Shown: positions 6,919 to 15,997, counted from the first letter of the stretch. The stretch: 64,000 bases of DNA from Butyrivibrio sp. YAB3001 (GCF_900112195.1 NZ_FOKR01000002.1:218134-282133), one strand, 5' to 3'. Translations and numbers: made by a program. Notes: a model not told the origin generated them from the sequence alone.

Positions 6919-8589
6919 TTATACCCAAACACCATTTTTTAGGAAATGGTCAGCCAAATGCTGTGCATTATCAACAACTTCATTATCATAGCCTAAAACC
7001 CCAAGAAGCTTTATAGCGTTTCTTGTAGTCGCAGGGCCTTCCTTTATCAGATAATCAAAATGCACATCATTATCAGATACATTACCCTCAAAATGATAGA
7101 TTCCATAATAATCAGCTAAAAGAGTTGTAAGCTCAATATCATGAGTTGCTGCAAAACACATTACTTTTTCTTTTGCAAAAGTTTTAAGAATCTCAGTTGA
7201 AGCTGCGATTCTCTCGATGGTATTCGTTCCTCTGAGAACCTCATCAACAAAGCAAAGAACTCTGAAGCCATCTTTTTTAGCAGCATCAAGTATTCTCTTG
7301 ATTGACTTTATCTCAACGATATAGTAGCTATCTCCCTCAAAGATATCGTCTTTTAATGCCATTGAAGAATACACCTTATAGATTGGAGCCTTATATTCTT
7401 TTGCCAAAACAGTATGAATTGTCTGAGCCAGTATTGTATTTATAGCGCAGGTTTTAAGGAATGTAGATTTACCTGAAGCATTTGATCCTGTAATGAGCAC
7501 TCCACGGTCTGCTGCAATATCATTTGGAACAGCATTCTCAATAAGAGGATGTAAAAGCACTTTTGCATTATACTCTTCACCGCCAAAGACAGGTTCGCAA
7601 TAATTATCCTTAACAGATTCTCTAAAGCATGCAACCGAAATCTCTGCTTCAATCCTACCCGTTATCTCAAGAATCTTATCAAGGTCTTCCCTATGGGCAA
7701 TGATAGCCTTATACATCTGATTGAACTTAATAAGGTCTATATGGGTAACCATGCGGAAATAGTCAAATATAACTTCCATAGGGTTTCCGCTTGCGCTTCC
7801 ACCGGGAGTCATGAGAATTCCTGCACCTCGAACAAAAGACTTTAATGCCTTTGTAGCATCTTTCATATCTTTAATGTCTTTTTCAAGCTCAGGATATTTA
7901 ATTTTATCAAAATAATCTGTTGCATAAATAACCCTTAAGATATATGCAAAAGTCGCAAGGTATGGTTCAATTGTTCCTTTTTGCCTAAAATACCAGACAA
8001 GATTCACCGCCATTAGACCTAATAGCGCAATAAATCCAATCTTGAAGTTCACAAAGCATACTGCGCCGGAAATGACCATCAGCCCCAGCATGATAAAGTG
8101 CTTGGCATTTGAAACATCAGGCACTCTATCCAGATAATCGATATAATCATAAATGGAATATCGAATTCTTCTACCAATCTTGTAAAATATAAGCTGACAC
8201 TTTTGCCGTGCATCTGCATTACTCTGGAAAAACTTAACATGCTCTTCATGTTCTTTAAAATCATCTTCCTGCTTCAACGTACGTAAAAGATAGTACAAAT
8301 ACTCTTCACCTGTTGCAGAAAGACAATAATTTATCCTTGCAAAAACGCCATCCATGTTAAGGTCATTCCAGGTAATATCATCAATCTGATTATCACTTTT
8401 ATGATTGTTGTAAAATCCCGGAATATGATCAAGGTCATCCTGCTTATACTCTCTAAACGGTGCCTGTCCAGAGTTCTTTTTAAGCTTTATTAAAAGAGCT
8501 TTTTCAGCAATTTTCTGATCTCTAAGTCCAAGAAGATACGCAATAAAACATATTCCTACTAAAATGCTAATTAAAATAATACTTTCCAT
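6919..8589 (-). CDS. membrane-anchored MutS-family ATPase
   Basis: A 556-residue protein with a MutS-type C-terminal ATPase. The P-loop GSNASGKST lies near residues 368-376, Walker B FVDEVLRGTNT near 450, and a conserved ATHD follows. The N-terminal mismatch-recognition domain is missing. Instead there is one hydrophobic segment at residues 3-21 and a hydrophobic pair near 165-200, so the protein should be tethered to the membrane. Such MutS-related proteins are found in many Firmicutes and Bacteroidetes but their role is unsettled; mismatch repair should not be assumed. The ATG at 8589 lacks a strong ribosome site and sits 5 bases after the deaminase stop, suggesting translational coupling. 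Confidence 0.85.
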   Translation of the reverse strand: MESIILISILVGICFIAYLLGLRDQKIAEKALLIKLKKNSGQAPFREYKQDDLDHIPGFYNNHKSDNQIDDITWNDLNMDGVFARINYCLSATGEEYLYYLLRTLKQEDDFKEHEEHVKFFQSNADARQKCQLIFYKIGRRIRYSIYDYIDYLDRVPDVSNAKHFIMLGLMVISGAVCFVNFKIGFIALLGLMAVNLVWYFRQKGTIEPYLATFAYILRVIYATDYFDKIKYPELEKDIKDMKDATKALKSFVRGAGILMTPGGSASGNPMEVIFDYFRMVTHIDLIKFNQMYKAIIAHREDLDKILEITGRIEAEISVACFRESVKDNYCEPVFGGEEYNAKVLLHPLIENAVPNDIAADRGVLITGSNASGKSTFLKTCAINTILAQTIHTVLAKEYKAPIYKVYSSMALKDDIFEGDSYYIVEIKSIKRILDAAKKDGFRVLCFVDEVLRGTNTIERIAASTEILKTFAKEKVMCFAATHDIELTTLLADYYGIYHFEGNVSDNDVHFDYLIKEGPATTRNAIKLLGVLGYDNEVVDNAQHLADHFLKNGVWV

Positions 8590-8594
8590 ACTTA

Positions 8595-9896
8595 TCAGTC
8601 ATAAATCCTTTTCTTAATCTCTTCTGCCTTACTATATAGTTCCTCAGGATCTACGCCAATATTAAATGTTCCATTTTCATACCGGATTATCCCGTCTATC
8701 ATCGTCATAAGCACATTTGACTTACTTCCGCTGTAAACTATATTTTTAACTATATTGTTGATGGGTTGCATGTTTGGCTGCTTTAGATCAAGCATGATAA
8801 TATCTGCTTTCTTGCCTTCAGCAAGATAATCACAGTCATCAAGTCCCATCGCTCTTGCGCCATTTACAGTTGCCATTTTAAGAACTTCTGCAGCATCGAC
8901 ACTTCGTGCATCCATATCTTTTACCTTGGCAAGACCTGTTACCAAAAACATCTCCCTGAACATATCAAGACAGTTATTGCTTGCAGGACCATCAGTACCG
9001 ATTGCAACCGGAATGTCACACTCCAAATATTTGGTTATAGGTGCAATTCCACTTGCAAGTTTAAGGTTTGAACCGGGATTTGTGACAACAAAAAGATTTC
9101 TCTTTTTCATGATTTCCCTGTCCTTATCGCTAGTCCATACAAGATGATATCCGCCACCGCCATAATCAAATAGCCCAAGTGAATCAAACAGTTCAATAGG
9201 AGACATACCATAACGTTCTATGCATTCTTTTGTCTCTTTCTCTGTCTCCTGAAGGTGTGCCCAGAATGGAGCCTTGTATTTATGAACAAGCTCGGCGCAC
9301 TTCTCCAGAAGTTCTTTTGAACATGTATATTCTGCATGAATTCCAAGTAAAAATGAATTAAAAGCATCTCTTGAGTTTAATTCAAGATAATACTTTTCCA
9401 AAAGTTCAACAGACTGGCTGAAATTGTTGACGCAGCTTGTCTGAACGCATCTCATTCCACAGTCTCTGAACGCATCAGCGACTGTATATGGAGTAAGATA
9501 CATCTCAAAAACAGAAGTTATACCACTTGTTAAGTATTCAAGAATAGCAATCTTGGATAAATGATAAATATCCTCACCTGTCATCTTGGCTTCAACAGGA
9601 AAAATCTGAGTGTTAAGCCAATCAGATAATGGAAGGTCATCTGCTTTAGACCTCATCAGTGTCATGGCAGAATGCGTATGTGCATTCTTAAATCCCGGCA
9701 TAAGGAGGTTTTGTTTGCAATCAATCTCCCTGTCCCAGATCATGATAGCCCCTTTATGCAACTCGCAAAAGCTACGGCCTTCTTCCTCTGTTCCAACAAA
9801 AATTATCTTATCTTCAATAACCCAGACTTCCCCCAAAAATACATCCCTGCCAGGCTCCATAGTCAAAATTCTGGCATTATAAAATCTTGTTCTCAT
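8595..9896 (-). CDS. mtaD: MTA/SAH deaminase family amidohydrolase
   Basis: A 433-residue amidohydrolase. Zinc ligands and active-site blocks are visible: NAHTHSAM, GIHAEYT, HLQETEKE and GTDGPASNN. The pattern matches 5'-methylthioadenosine/S-adenosylhomocysteine deaminases, which convert these by-products to the inosine analogues; other adenosine or chlorohydrolase-type substrates remain possible. It directly follows purine nucleoside phosphorylase, which could split the deaminated product, giving a two-step salvage route. An ATG at 9914 overlaps the phosphorylase stop (TAATG) but has no ribosome site. The ATG at 9896 has GGGGG upstream and gives the usual family N-terminus, so it is chosen. 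Confidence 0.85.
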   Translation of the reverse strand: MRTRFYNARILTMEPGRDVFLGEVWVIEDKIIFVGTEEEGRSFCELHKGAIMIWDREIDCKQNLLMPGFKNAHTHSAMTLMRSKADDLPLSDWLNTQIFPVEAKMTGEDIYHLSKIAILEYLTSGITSVFEMYLTPYTVADAFRDCGMRCVQTSCVNNFSQSVELLEKYYLELNSRDAFNSFLLGIHAEYTCSKELLEKCAELVHKYKAPFWAHLQETEKETKECIERYGMSPIELFDSLGLFDYGGGGYHLVWTSDKDREIMKKRNLFVVTNPGSNLKLASGIAPITKYLECDIPVAIGTDGPASNNCLDMFREMFLVTGLAKVKDMDARSVDAAEVLKMATVNGARAMGLDDCDYLAEGKKADIIMLDLKQPNMQPINNIVKNIVYSGSKSNVLMTMIDGIIRYENGTFNIGVDPEELYSKAEEIKKRIYD

Positions 9897-9913
9897 ACCA
9901 TCCCCCGTTTTCA

Positions 9914-10744
9914 TTAGATTTTAAAAGCCTTGATTGATTCTGATACAAGCTTTGTAAACAGCGGAGCTGCCTTATCAGCTGCTTCCTGAACTTCTTCATG
10001 GCAAAGCGGTTCTTTACTGATTCCTGCTGCAAGATTACTGATGCAGGAAACGCCGCAAATACGCATTCCCATATGGTTAGCAGCAATAGCCTCATTAACA
10101 GTACTCATTCCAACAGCAGAAACTCCAAGTTTTCCAAGAAGTCTAATCTCAGCCGGACTTTCAAATGAAGGCCCTGTAAGCTGGCAATATACACCTTCCT
10201 TAAGATCAATTCCTTCATTCTTGGCAATACTTCTTATCACATCCTGAAGATCCTTATCATATACTTCAGACATATCTGCAAATCTGGGACCAAGTTCATC
10301 TACATTTGGTCCGATAAGTGGATTTGGGGCAAATATTGACACATGATCAGTTATCATCATAAGATCCCCGGCTTTAAAACCTTCTCCAAGTCCGCCTGCA
10401 GCGTTAGTCAGGAAAAGAATCTTTGCCCCAAGTAATTTCATAAGTCTTGCAGGAAGCACGACGTCGGAAATATCATATCCCTCATAAAAATGCACTCTGC
10501 CTTTCATGCAGACGATCTTTACATTATCCAGGTAGCCAAAGATAAACTTTCCTGCATGTCCAGGAACTGTAGAAACAGGGAACCCCGGAATCTCGCTATA
10601 GCTAATTTCTGTTTCAATCTTAATATTTTCTGCAAAGCCGCCAAGTCCTGAGCCCAAGACAAGTGCAACGTCAGGAACAAAATCTGTTTTCTCTCTGACA
10701 GCCTTCAAACAACCTTCAAGTTTCTCATATATTTTATTTCCCAT
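9914..10744 (-). CDS. punA: purine nucleoside phosphorylase (trimeric class)
   Basis: A 276-residue phosphorylase of the homotrimeric PNP family. Key blocks are LGSGLGGFAE near the N-terminus (phosphate site), KGRVHFYEGY, LTNAAGGL and a C-terminal MSTVNEA segment that carries the base and ribose contacts. It cleaves purine nucleosides such as inosine and guanosine with phosphate to base plus ribose-1-phosphate. The start at 10744 follows GGAAGG with seven-base spacing; an in-frame upstream start at 10807 lacks one. A TATAAT-like sequence at 10842-10847 may be its -10 box. It heads a group with the MTA/SAH deaminase, MutS-like and rnhA genes. Confidence 0.93.
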   Translation of the reverse strand: MGNKIYEKLEGCLKAVREKTDFVPDVALVLGSGLGGFAENIKIETEISYSEIPGFPVSTVPGHAGKFIFGYLDNVKIVCMKGRVHFYEGYDISDVVLPARLMKLLGAKILFLTNAAGGLGEGFKAGDLMMITDHVSIFAPNPLIGPNVDELGPRFADMSEVYDKDLQDVIRSIAKNEGIDLKEGVYCQLTGPSFESPAEIRLLGKLGVSAVGMSTVNEAIAANHMGMRICGVSCISNLAAGISKEPLCHEEVQEAADKAAPLFTKLVSESIKAFKI

Positions 10745-10873
10745 AGTAATTACCTTCCTTTTTTCATAATTAATTTTTTCATATTTTAGCCTGCAAGTAA
10801 AATGCATATATAAAATTATCAGATACCTATGACATTTACTACATTATACTTTATAGAAACTATTCTTTCATCA

Positions 10874-12895
10874 TTACTTTTCATTATCTTTAGTCTCAGT
10901 TTCACCTAATTCATCACTGATTTTATTATTATCAGAATCATCCTCTAATTTGATTTCTTTATATTCGGGCAACGAAAGAGTTCCGTGTATTACAGGCTGA
11001 ATTGTTCCTATCACAGCCTGTTCAAATACCTCTTTTATTCCGCCCTTAAATAACTTGCCGAAAATCTTCCCCTGAAGTCCATTAAAAGCTTCAGGTGCCA
11101 TGCTCTTCATTGTTTCAATTAGCATGTCAGTTCCCGGCGTTTCCAATAGCCTTACCTCTATTTCAGAAGGAATTGACGGATGGATAAATGTTCCTTGTCC
11201 ATCATCTCTGTCTGCAGGATTATCAATGAAGCATATATTAAAGGTACGAAGACATGCCTCTTCGATAAAATTTATCTCATTTCTAATTACAAGCCTGTTA
11301 TATTCGTCAGTCTTACAAAATGATACAAGAGAAACCTCATATATCTCTCCATGCATATTTATCTTACTTACATATCTTTTTCCGCCAAATCCGCACCGCA
11401 GGCTGTAAATTTCCATTCCTTCATATATGTCAATATAAAAAGAATTATTATCCCACAGTCTAAACCCAATCTTGTACATACCATCAGTAAAATTGTTATG
11501 CACAATCTGCATCATAAGCGGCATAATTCCATAGCATTTCACATCAAGGTCATAAGTTTTCCCATCAAGCTTGGAAAGCCAGTTAATAATAAGCTGATTT
11601 TCATTTCTCACATTGTATGAATAAACAGATGTCTTAAAATCTGTTCTTCTATCTGCAAAACTGACTGTTCTTTTTCTTGTTCTTCCTGTCGTCATGGAAA
11701 TATTTCTTGTCTTCCACCCACCATTTACAATTACAGGAAAATCAGCATTTCTTCCGCTTACATGTTTACAGATAGCCTTTAATTCGTTTAATGCTCCGTC
11801 ATTTGGTGCAAGCTCACTATCAGAAACCTCGATATTCTTCATTCCTTCACGTATTATGGTTGCCATTTTGCTCGTCTGGAAAATATCACTATTCCCCGCA
11901 TTCGTGACAACAACCATATCAATGTCTGGATATATAAAGACATTTTGTCCAAGCATTCCGTTATATGCATAAGAGCCTGGTCTGTCATCATTTATCCAAA
12001 GCTGATATCCATAATGTCCATTATCTTCTTTTCCTGTTTCAATCTGCCAGGATATGGATTCATTGACCCATTCTTCAGGAACAATCTGCTTACCTTCCCA
12101 TTTTCCTTTTTGAAGATAAAGCTGACCAAGCTTAGCCATATCCTCAATTCTGATAAACAGTCCCCAGCCTGCCTTGGTAATACTCTGAGGACAACTCTCC
12201 CAGAAAGTCCTGTAAATACCCATAGGCGCAAAAATTCTCTCATTTACAAATTCATACAATGATTTTCCGGTCTTCTCTGTAACTATAGCTGAGAGCATAT
12301 ACGAATTCATGCTATTGTACTCAAACTGAGTACCCGGGTCAAATTTAAAAGATGCCTCAAGAAAGCCCTTTCTCCAGTCATTTCCGCTAATAGCGCCAGC
12401 TTCACTAAAATCAACGCCGCTGCTCATTATAAGCAAATGTTTTACAGTAACATTTTTTCTTAAAAATCCAAAAGGGCTCATTCTTGAACTGAAAATATCG
12501 CTTAATTTCTCATCAAGTCTAAGCACACCCTCATCAACAAGAATGCCAATAGCCATACCAACTATACTCTTGCACATAGAATAGGAAACATGCCAAACAT
12601 CCATGCTATAAGGCTCAAAAGCGCACTCAGCTATAACATATCCATGCCTGAGAAACATCAGCTTATGGGTATTGCTTTCTTTATTTTCTGAAAGTTTTCT
12701 TATAATATCCGTAAAAAAAGCAGAACTGACGCCTTGTGATTCCGGTGATCTTCTTTCCAGATATGTTTCTCCTATAACCGAATCATAATTAAATTCCGGT
12801 TTCTGAGGAGTGTAATCAACCTTGCTTATTTCACCAGTTTCCCTGGATACAAGCTTTAAAAGAAGTTCACCTACGTCTAGTCCTGCTCTTGCCAT
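10874..12895 (-). CDS. large serine hydrolase, beta-lactamase/PBP-like family
   Basis: A 673-residue protein. Residues about 45-370 form a class-C beta-lactamase-like hydrolase: the SxxK motif is S106-M-C-K109 and the Y-N-S triad motif follows near residue 193. There is no signal peptide, so it appears cytoplasmic, unlike true penicillin-binding proteins. Residues from about 380 on form a second region with no recognised domain, ending in an acidic lysine-rich tail. Relatives include esterases and 6-aminohexanoate-dimer hydrolases; the substrate is unknown. GGAGGA precedes the ATG. An extended -10 box (TGCTATAAT) lies about 30 bases upstream. It appears to be transcribed alone. Confidence 0.75.
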   Translation of the reverse strand: MARAGLDVGELLLKLVSRETGEISKVDYTPQKPEFNYDSVIGETYLERRSPESQGVSSAFFTDIIRKLSENKESNTHKLMFLRHGYVIAECAFEPYSMDVWHVSYSMCKSIVGMAIGILVDEGVLRLDEKLSDIFSSRMSPFGFLRKNVTVKHLLIMSSGVDFSEAGAISGNDWRKGFLEASFKFDPGTQFEYNSMNSYMLSAIVTEKTGKSLYEFVNERIFAPMGIYRTFWESCPQSITKAGWGLFIRIEDMAKLGQLYLQKGKWEGKQIVPEEWVNESISWQIETGKEDNGHYGYQLWINDDRPGSYAYNGMLGQNVFIYPDIDMVVVTNAGNSDIFQTSKMATIIREGMKNIEVSDSELAPNDGALNELKAICKHVSGRNADFPVIVNGGWKTRNISMTTGRTRKRTVSFADRRTDFKTSVYSYNVRNENQLIINWLSKLDGKTYDLDVKCYGIMPLMMQIVHNNFTDGMYKIGFRLWDNNSFYIDIYEGMEIYSLRCGFGGKRYVSKINMHGEIYEVSLVSFCKTDEYNRLVIRNEINFIEEACLRTFNICFIDNPADRDDGQGTFIHPSIPSEIEVRLLETPGTDMLIETMKSMAPEAFNGLQGKIFGKLFKGGIKEVFEQAVIGTIQPVIHGTLSLPEYKEIKLEDDSDNNKISDELGETETKDNEK

Positions 12896-12925
12896 TATTT
12901 ATTTCCTCCACAAGCATAATTATTA

Positions 12926-12934
12926 ATTATAGCA
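12926..12934 (-). promoter_or_regulatory. extended -10 box upstream of the serine hydrolase gene
   Basis: TGCTATAAT on the minus strand, the same nonamer as in the transaldolase-like promoter. It lies inside an 11-bp inverted repeat (ATTAATTATAG / CTATAATTAAT) that could also serve as a weak end for the upstream ATPase gene. No clear -35 box is visible. Confidence 0.4.
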
Positions 12935-12973
12935 AAAAAGAATTCACTATAATTAATATTTTATGCTGTCACT

Positions 12974-14866
12974 TTATTTTTTATAATTCAGTGCTCTCAT
13001 GGAGTTAAGTATCGCTATCACTGCCACGCCAACATCTCCAAACACTGCAAGCCACATCGTTGTAAGGCCAAGCGCCCCCAGTATAAGAATAACTGCTTTT
13101 ACCAAAAGGGCAAAAACAATATTCTCCCTTACTATTCTGACTGTCTTGCGTGCAATGCCGATAGTAGTTGAAATCTTACGGATGTCGTCATCCATAATAA
13201 CTATATCAGCTGCCTCTATCGCAGCATCACTTCCAAGTGATCCCATTGCTATTCCTACATCTGCCCTCATCAGTACAGGTGCATCATTGATTCCGTCCCC
13301 AACAAATGCAAGCTTACAACCATTATCCTCTGATAAAAGCAATTTTTCAACCCTGCCAACCTTATCTGCAGGTAAAAGCTCTGCTGCAACCTCATCTATA
13401 CCAATTTCTCCTGCAACGCTCCTGGCTGCTTTTTCTCTATCGCCCGTAAGCATAACAGTCTTTTTAACGCCACATTCCTTAAGCATCCTGATTGCCTGTG
13501 CTGTATTATCTTTAATGACATCTGATATTACAACAGCGCCCTGGTATATTCCATCATATGCCACATATACTATCGTTCCTGCTTCATCAGAAGGCTTATA
13601 TGAAATATTGTTTTCATCCAATAATTTTGTATTTCCAAGAAGAAGTTCTTTTCCATTGTAAAAAGATATTATTCCTCTTCCGGACACTTCCTTTGTTCTT
13701 GTTTCGTCAATCAAACTACTGTCAATCGTATTCTTTTCTGTATATGCATTTAGAACCGACTTTGCAATAGGATGATTTGAAAGACTCTCTCCATGAGCTG
13801 CAATTTTTAAAAGCTCGTTTGCTGTCACACCGGCTTCAGCATTTGGAATAATATTTGTTACCTTAAATTCTCCCTTTGTAAGGGTACCTGTTTTATCAAA
13901 AACAACTGTATCAATCAGTGCAGCCGACTCAAGGAAATTACTTCCTTTTACAAGCACACCGGCCTTAGATGATGCACCGATTCCACCAAAAAATCCAAGA
14001 GGAACTGATATTACAAGAGCACATGGACATGATACGATCAAAAAGATACAAGCTCTTCTGATACTGTCTGATAATGGAATCATTCCAAGAATAGGAGGAA
14101 TAATTGCAAGAAGAACCGCTCCTAAAGTTACAACAGGAGTATAATATCTTGCAAATCTTGTAATGAAGTTCTCCATCCTTGATTTCTTATTGCTGGCATT
14201 TTCTACAAGCTCCAGGATTTTTGCAACTGTAGAATCTTCATAGGCTTTATCAACTCGAATCTTGATAATTCCTTCTCCGTTAACGCATCCACTTATCACA
14301 CTGTCTCCAACAGAAGCTTTTCTGGGAACAGATTCACCGGTAAGCGCTGCTGTATCAACAAAGCTCTCGCCTTCAAGAACAGTTCCATCCACAGGGATCT
14401 TTTCACCAGCCCTTACAAGAAGAACATCTCCAACACTTACATCTTCAGGATCAACCTCTGTCACATTACCATCAGCATCAATAAGGTTTGCAATCTCAGG
14501 AGCGATACTCATAAGATCCGTAATTGACTGACGGGATTTCCCGACAGCATATCCTTGGAATAATTCTCCTACCTGATAAAAAAGCATTACTGCCAGGGCT
14601 TCAGAATACTCGCCTATACCAAAAGCGCCAAATGTAGCGATCATCATTAGAAAGTTTTCATCAAAAACCTGTCCATGACTAATATTGATAACAGCTTTTC
14701 TAATTACGTCATATCCAATTATCACATATGGAACTAAATATATTGCAAATAATATGAACCATGGTAAATTATCGAATAATCCAGTTTTATCGGCAGCTAA
14801 TAAAATAACAAACATTATCAGCGTAATTATTATCCTGGTTCTCATTTTCTTTTGTTTCTTAGTCAT
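12974..14866 (-). CDS. cadA: Zn/Cd-exporting P1B-type ATPase
   Basis: A 630-residue heavy-metal ATPase. Motifs in order: TGES near 176, the metal-binding C-P-C near 280-282 within a membrane helix, the phosphorylated Asp324 in DKTGT, and GDGINDAP near 525. The last membrane segment has an aspartate (VFGDVG), the P1B-2 pattern for Zn2+, Cd2+ and Pb2+. The usual N-terminal HMA domain is absent; a separate 71-residue HMA protein is encoded just upstream. The enzyme pumps divalent soft metals out of the cytoplasm. GAGGTG precedes the ATG. With the HMA protein and the ArsR-type sensor it forms a metal-resistance operon, presumably derepressed by metal. Confidence 0.93.
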   Translation of the reverse strand: MTKKQKKMRTRIIITLIMFVILLAADKTGLFDNLPWFILFAIYLVPYVIIGYDVIRKAVINISHGQVFDENFLMMIATFGAFGIGEYSEALAVMLFYQVGELFQGYAVGKSRQSITDLMSIAPEIANLIDADGNVTEVDPEDVSVGDVLLVRAGEKIPVDGTVLEGESFVDTAALTGESVPRKASVGDSVISGCVNGEGIIKIRVDKAYEDSTVAKILELVENASNKKSRMENFITRFARYYTPVVTLGAVLLAIIPPILGMIPLSDSIRRACIFLIVSCPCALVISVPLGFFGGIGASSKAGVLVKGSNFLESAALIDTVVFDKTGTLTKGEFKVTNIIPNAEAGVTANELLKIAAHGESLSNHPIAKSVLNAYTEKNTIDSSLIDETRTKEVSGRGIISFYNGKELLLGNTKLLDENNISYKPSDEAGTIVYVAYDGIYQGAVVISDVIKDNTAQAIRMLKECGVKKTVMLTGDREKAARSVAGEIGIDEVAAELLPADKVGRVEKLLLSEDNGCKLAFVGDGINDAPVLMRADVGIAMGSLGSDAAIEAADIVIMDDDIRKISTTIGIARKTVRIVRENIVFALLVKAVILILGALGLTTMWLAVFGDVGVAVIAILNSMRALNYKK

Positions 14867-14969
14867 AAAAAATCACCTCTTCAGCCAAATATACTTATGA
14901 GCATTTATAAAACAGATGGGGGCAAACAGCTGATAATAAAAGCCCAACCATTCGCCCCTTTTAGTTCAT

Positions 14970-15185
14970 TTAGATTTCAATCTCACAATCAGGTTCAACC
15001 TTCTTGCATGCCTTAACAGCCTGATCAAGAACTTTTTCAAATACATCATCAGCTGCTTCGATGCTAAGTTTCTGTGTCATAAAGTTTACTCTTGCATTTA
15101 CAACGCCTTCAATTTTCTTGATAGCTTCTTCCATCTTAGCTGCACAGTTTGCACAATCCACTTCACACTTATAAGTCTTCTTCAT
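14970..15185 (-). CDS. free-standing heavy-metal-associated (HMA) domain protein
   Basis: A 71-residue ferredoxin-like HMA domain. The metal motif is C11-A-N-C14 preceded by D10, with a further Cys7. An aspartate next to the CxxC is typical of the N-terminal domains of Zn/Cd ATPases rather than copper chaperones. It probably delivers metal to, or acts as a detached regulatory domain of, the ATPase encoded 103 bases downstream, which lacks its own HMA domain. GAGGGA stands before the ATG. The intervening spacer contains a weak GGGGC/GCCCC pairing but no terminator. Confidence 0.88.
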   Translation of the reverse strand: MKKTYKCEVDCANCAAKMEEAIKKIEGVVNARVNFMTQKLSIEAADDVFEKVLDQAVKACKKVEPDCEIEI

Positions 15186-15339
15186 AAATTTATCCCTCTT
15201 TTCTCTTACTTTATATGCGTATAATTTTTATTACATACAACTATCTACATTGAGTAAGATAGTCAATATCTCATTTAACACCATTCTCATGGCAATCATT
15301 GATGCACATAACCAATATAATCTTATGAATAAGCATCAA

Positions 15340-15699
15340 TCATTCTTCAATATGGTTAAGCCCCTGATCGATAATAGTTCGTACATGGTCATCTGCAAGA
15401 TAATATATGATAGACTTGCCTTCTCTTTTATTTCCTACAAGCTTGCTCTGCTTCAATATCTTAAGCTGATGAGAAATTGCTGATTGCGTCATATTAAGAC
15501 TTTCTGCAATATCACACACACACATCTCCTGCTCAAACAAAGCAAACAATATCTTAATTCTTGTAGAATCTCCAAATACCTTAAACAGTTCAGCAAGATC
15601 ATATAATTCATCATCACTTGGAAGTTGCTTATGAACTTTCAACACAACTTCACTGTGAACATGGAATTCATCACACTGTTCTACATCTGTAATAGCCAT
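15340..15699 (-). CDS. ArsR/SmtB-family metal-sensing repressor
   Basis: A 119-residue winged-helix repressor. It retains both known metal sites of the family. The alpha-5 site residues D103, H105, H116 and E119 have exactly the spacing of SmtB (104, 106, 117, 120). The alpha-3N site is represented by C9, H13, H15 and C60-V-C62. This suggests sensing of Zn2+ and Cd2+/Pb2+. The recognition helix is in the MTQSAISHQLK segment. It heads the operon with the HMA protein and the P1B ATPase, and two overlapping operator-like palindromes lie just upstream. A GGAG site precedes the ATG. Confidence 0.92.
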   Translation of the reverse strand: MAITDVEQCDEFHVHSEVVLKVHKQLPSDDELYDLAELFKVFGDSTRIKILFALFEQEMCVCDIAESLNMTQSAISHQLKILKQSKLVGNKREGKSIIYYLADDHVRTIIDQGLNHIEE

Positions 15700-15726
15700 T
15701 TAAGTCTCCTGTCTTATTAAATCTTA

Positions 15727-15759
15727 GTTCATATTTACATATGAACAATTATTCATATG
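15727..15759 (-). promoter_or_regulatory. overlapping ArsR/SmtB-type operators
   Basis: Two overlapping palindromes lie 28-60 bases upstream of the repressor ATG. GTTCATAT (15727-15734) faces ATATGAAC (15739-15746), and CATATGAA (15738-15745) faces TTCATATG (15752-15759). ATATGAA-TTCATAT arms are the known operator signature of SmtB, CzrA and CadC relatives. The arrangement predicts autoregulation by the repressor encoded at 15340-15699. Confidence 0.7.
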
Positions 15760-15839
15760 TTTCTGTAATTTATTTATACGACTACATAGTTTAAATGTCA
15801 ATACATTTTTATATATTTAATTTGTTATTTTCATTTAGT

Positions 15840-15936
15840 TTTTGTTTGTATAAATCCACGCTAAATTGCATATGCTTTGGCTTCACCTACATTTTGTGCG
15901 AGTGCGAATAGCATTTTATTAAGTAGGAATTTACCA
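15840..15936. repeat. possible degenerate copy of the dispersed palindromic element
   Basis: The stretch GCGAGTGCGAAT-AGC and TTTATTAAGTAGGAATTT (about 15898-15932) resembles part of the element core at 17425-17470 with deletions. The palindromic arms are no longer intact. It sits just beyond the tyrS terminator. Support is weak and based on visual alignment. Confidence 0.35.
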
Positions 15937-15937
15937 T

Positions 15938-15979
15938 TAAAAAAAGACCTTAGGCAACATTTTTATGTTGTCTAAGGCC
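15938..15979 (-). terminator. intrinsic terminator of tyrS
   Basis: A 15-bp stem with two mismatches (15946-15960 with 15965-15979) followed on the minus strand by a seven-base T-run at 15939-15945. It lies about 20 bases after the tyrS stop. Confidence 0.85.
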
Positions 15980-15997
15980 CTATTATGATATCAAATA

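Noticed and set aside
12999-13661. 220-codon plus-strand frame opposite the metal ATPase
   Set aside because: Rich in I, S, A and T as expected for the antisense of a membrane and ATPase domain; no start signals; the minus strand encodes intact P-type ATPase motifs.
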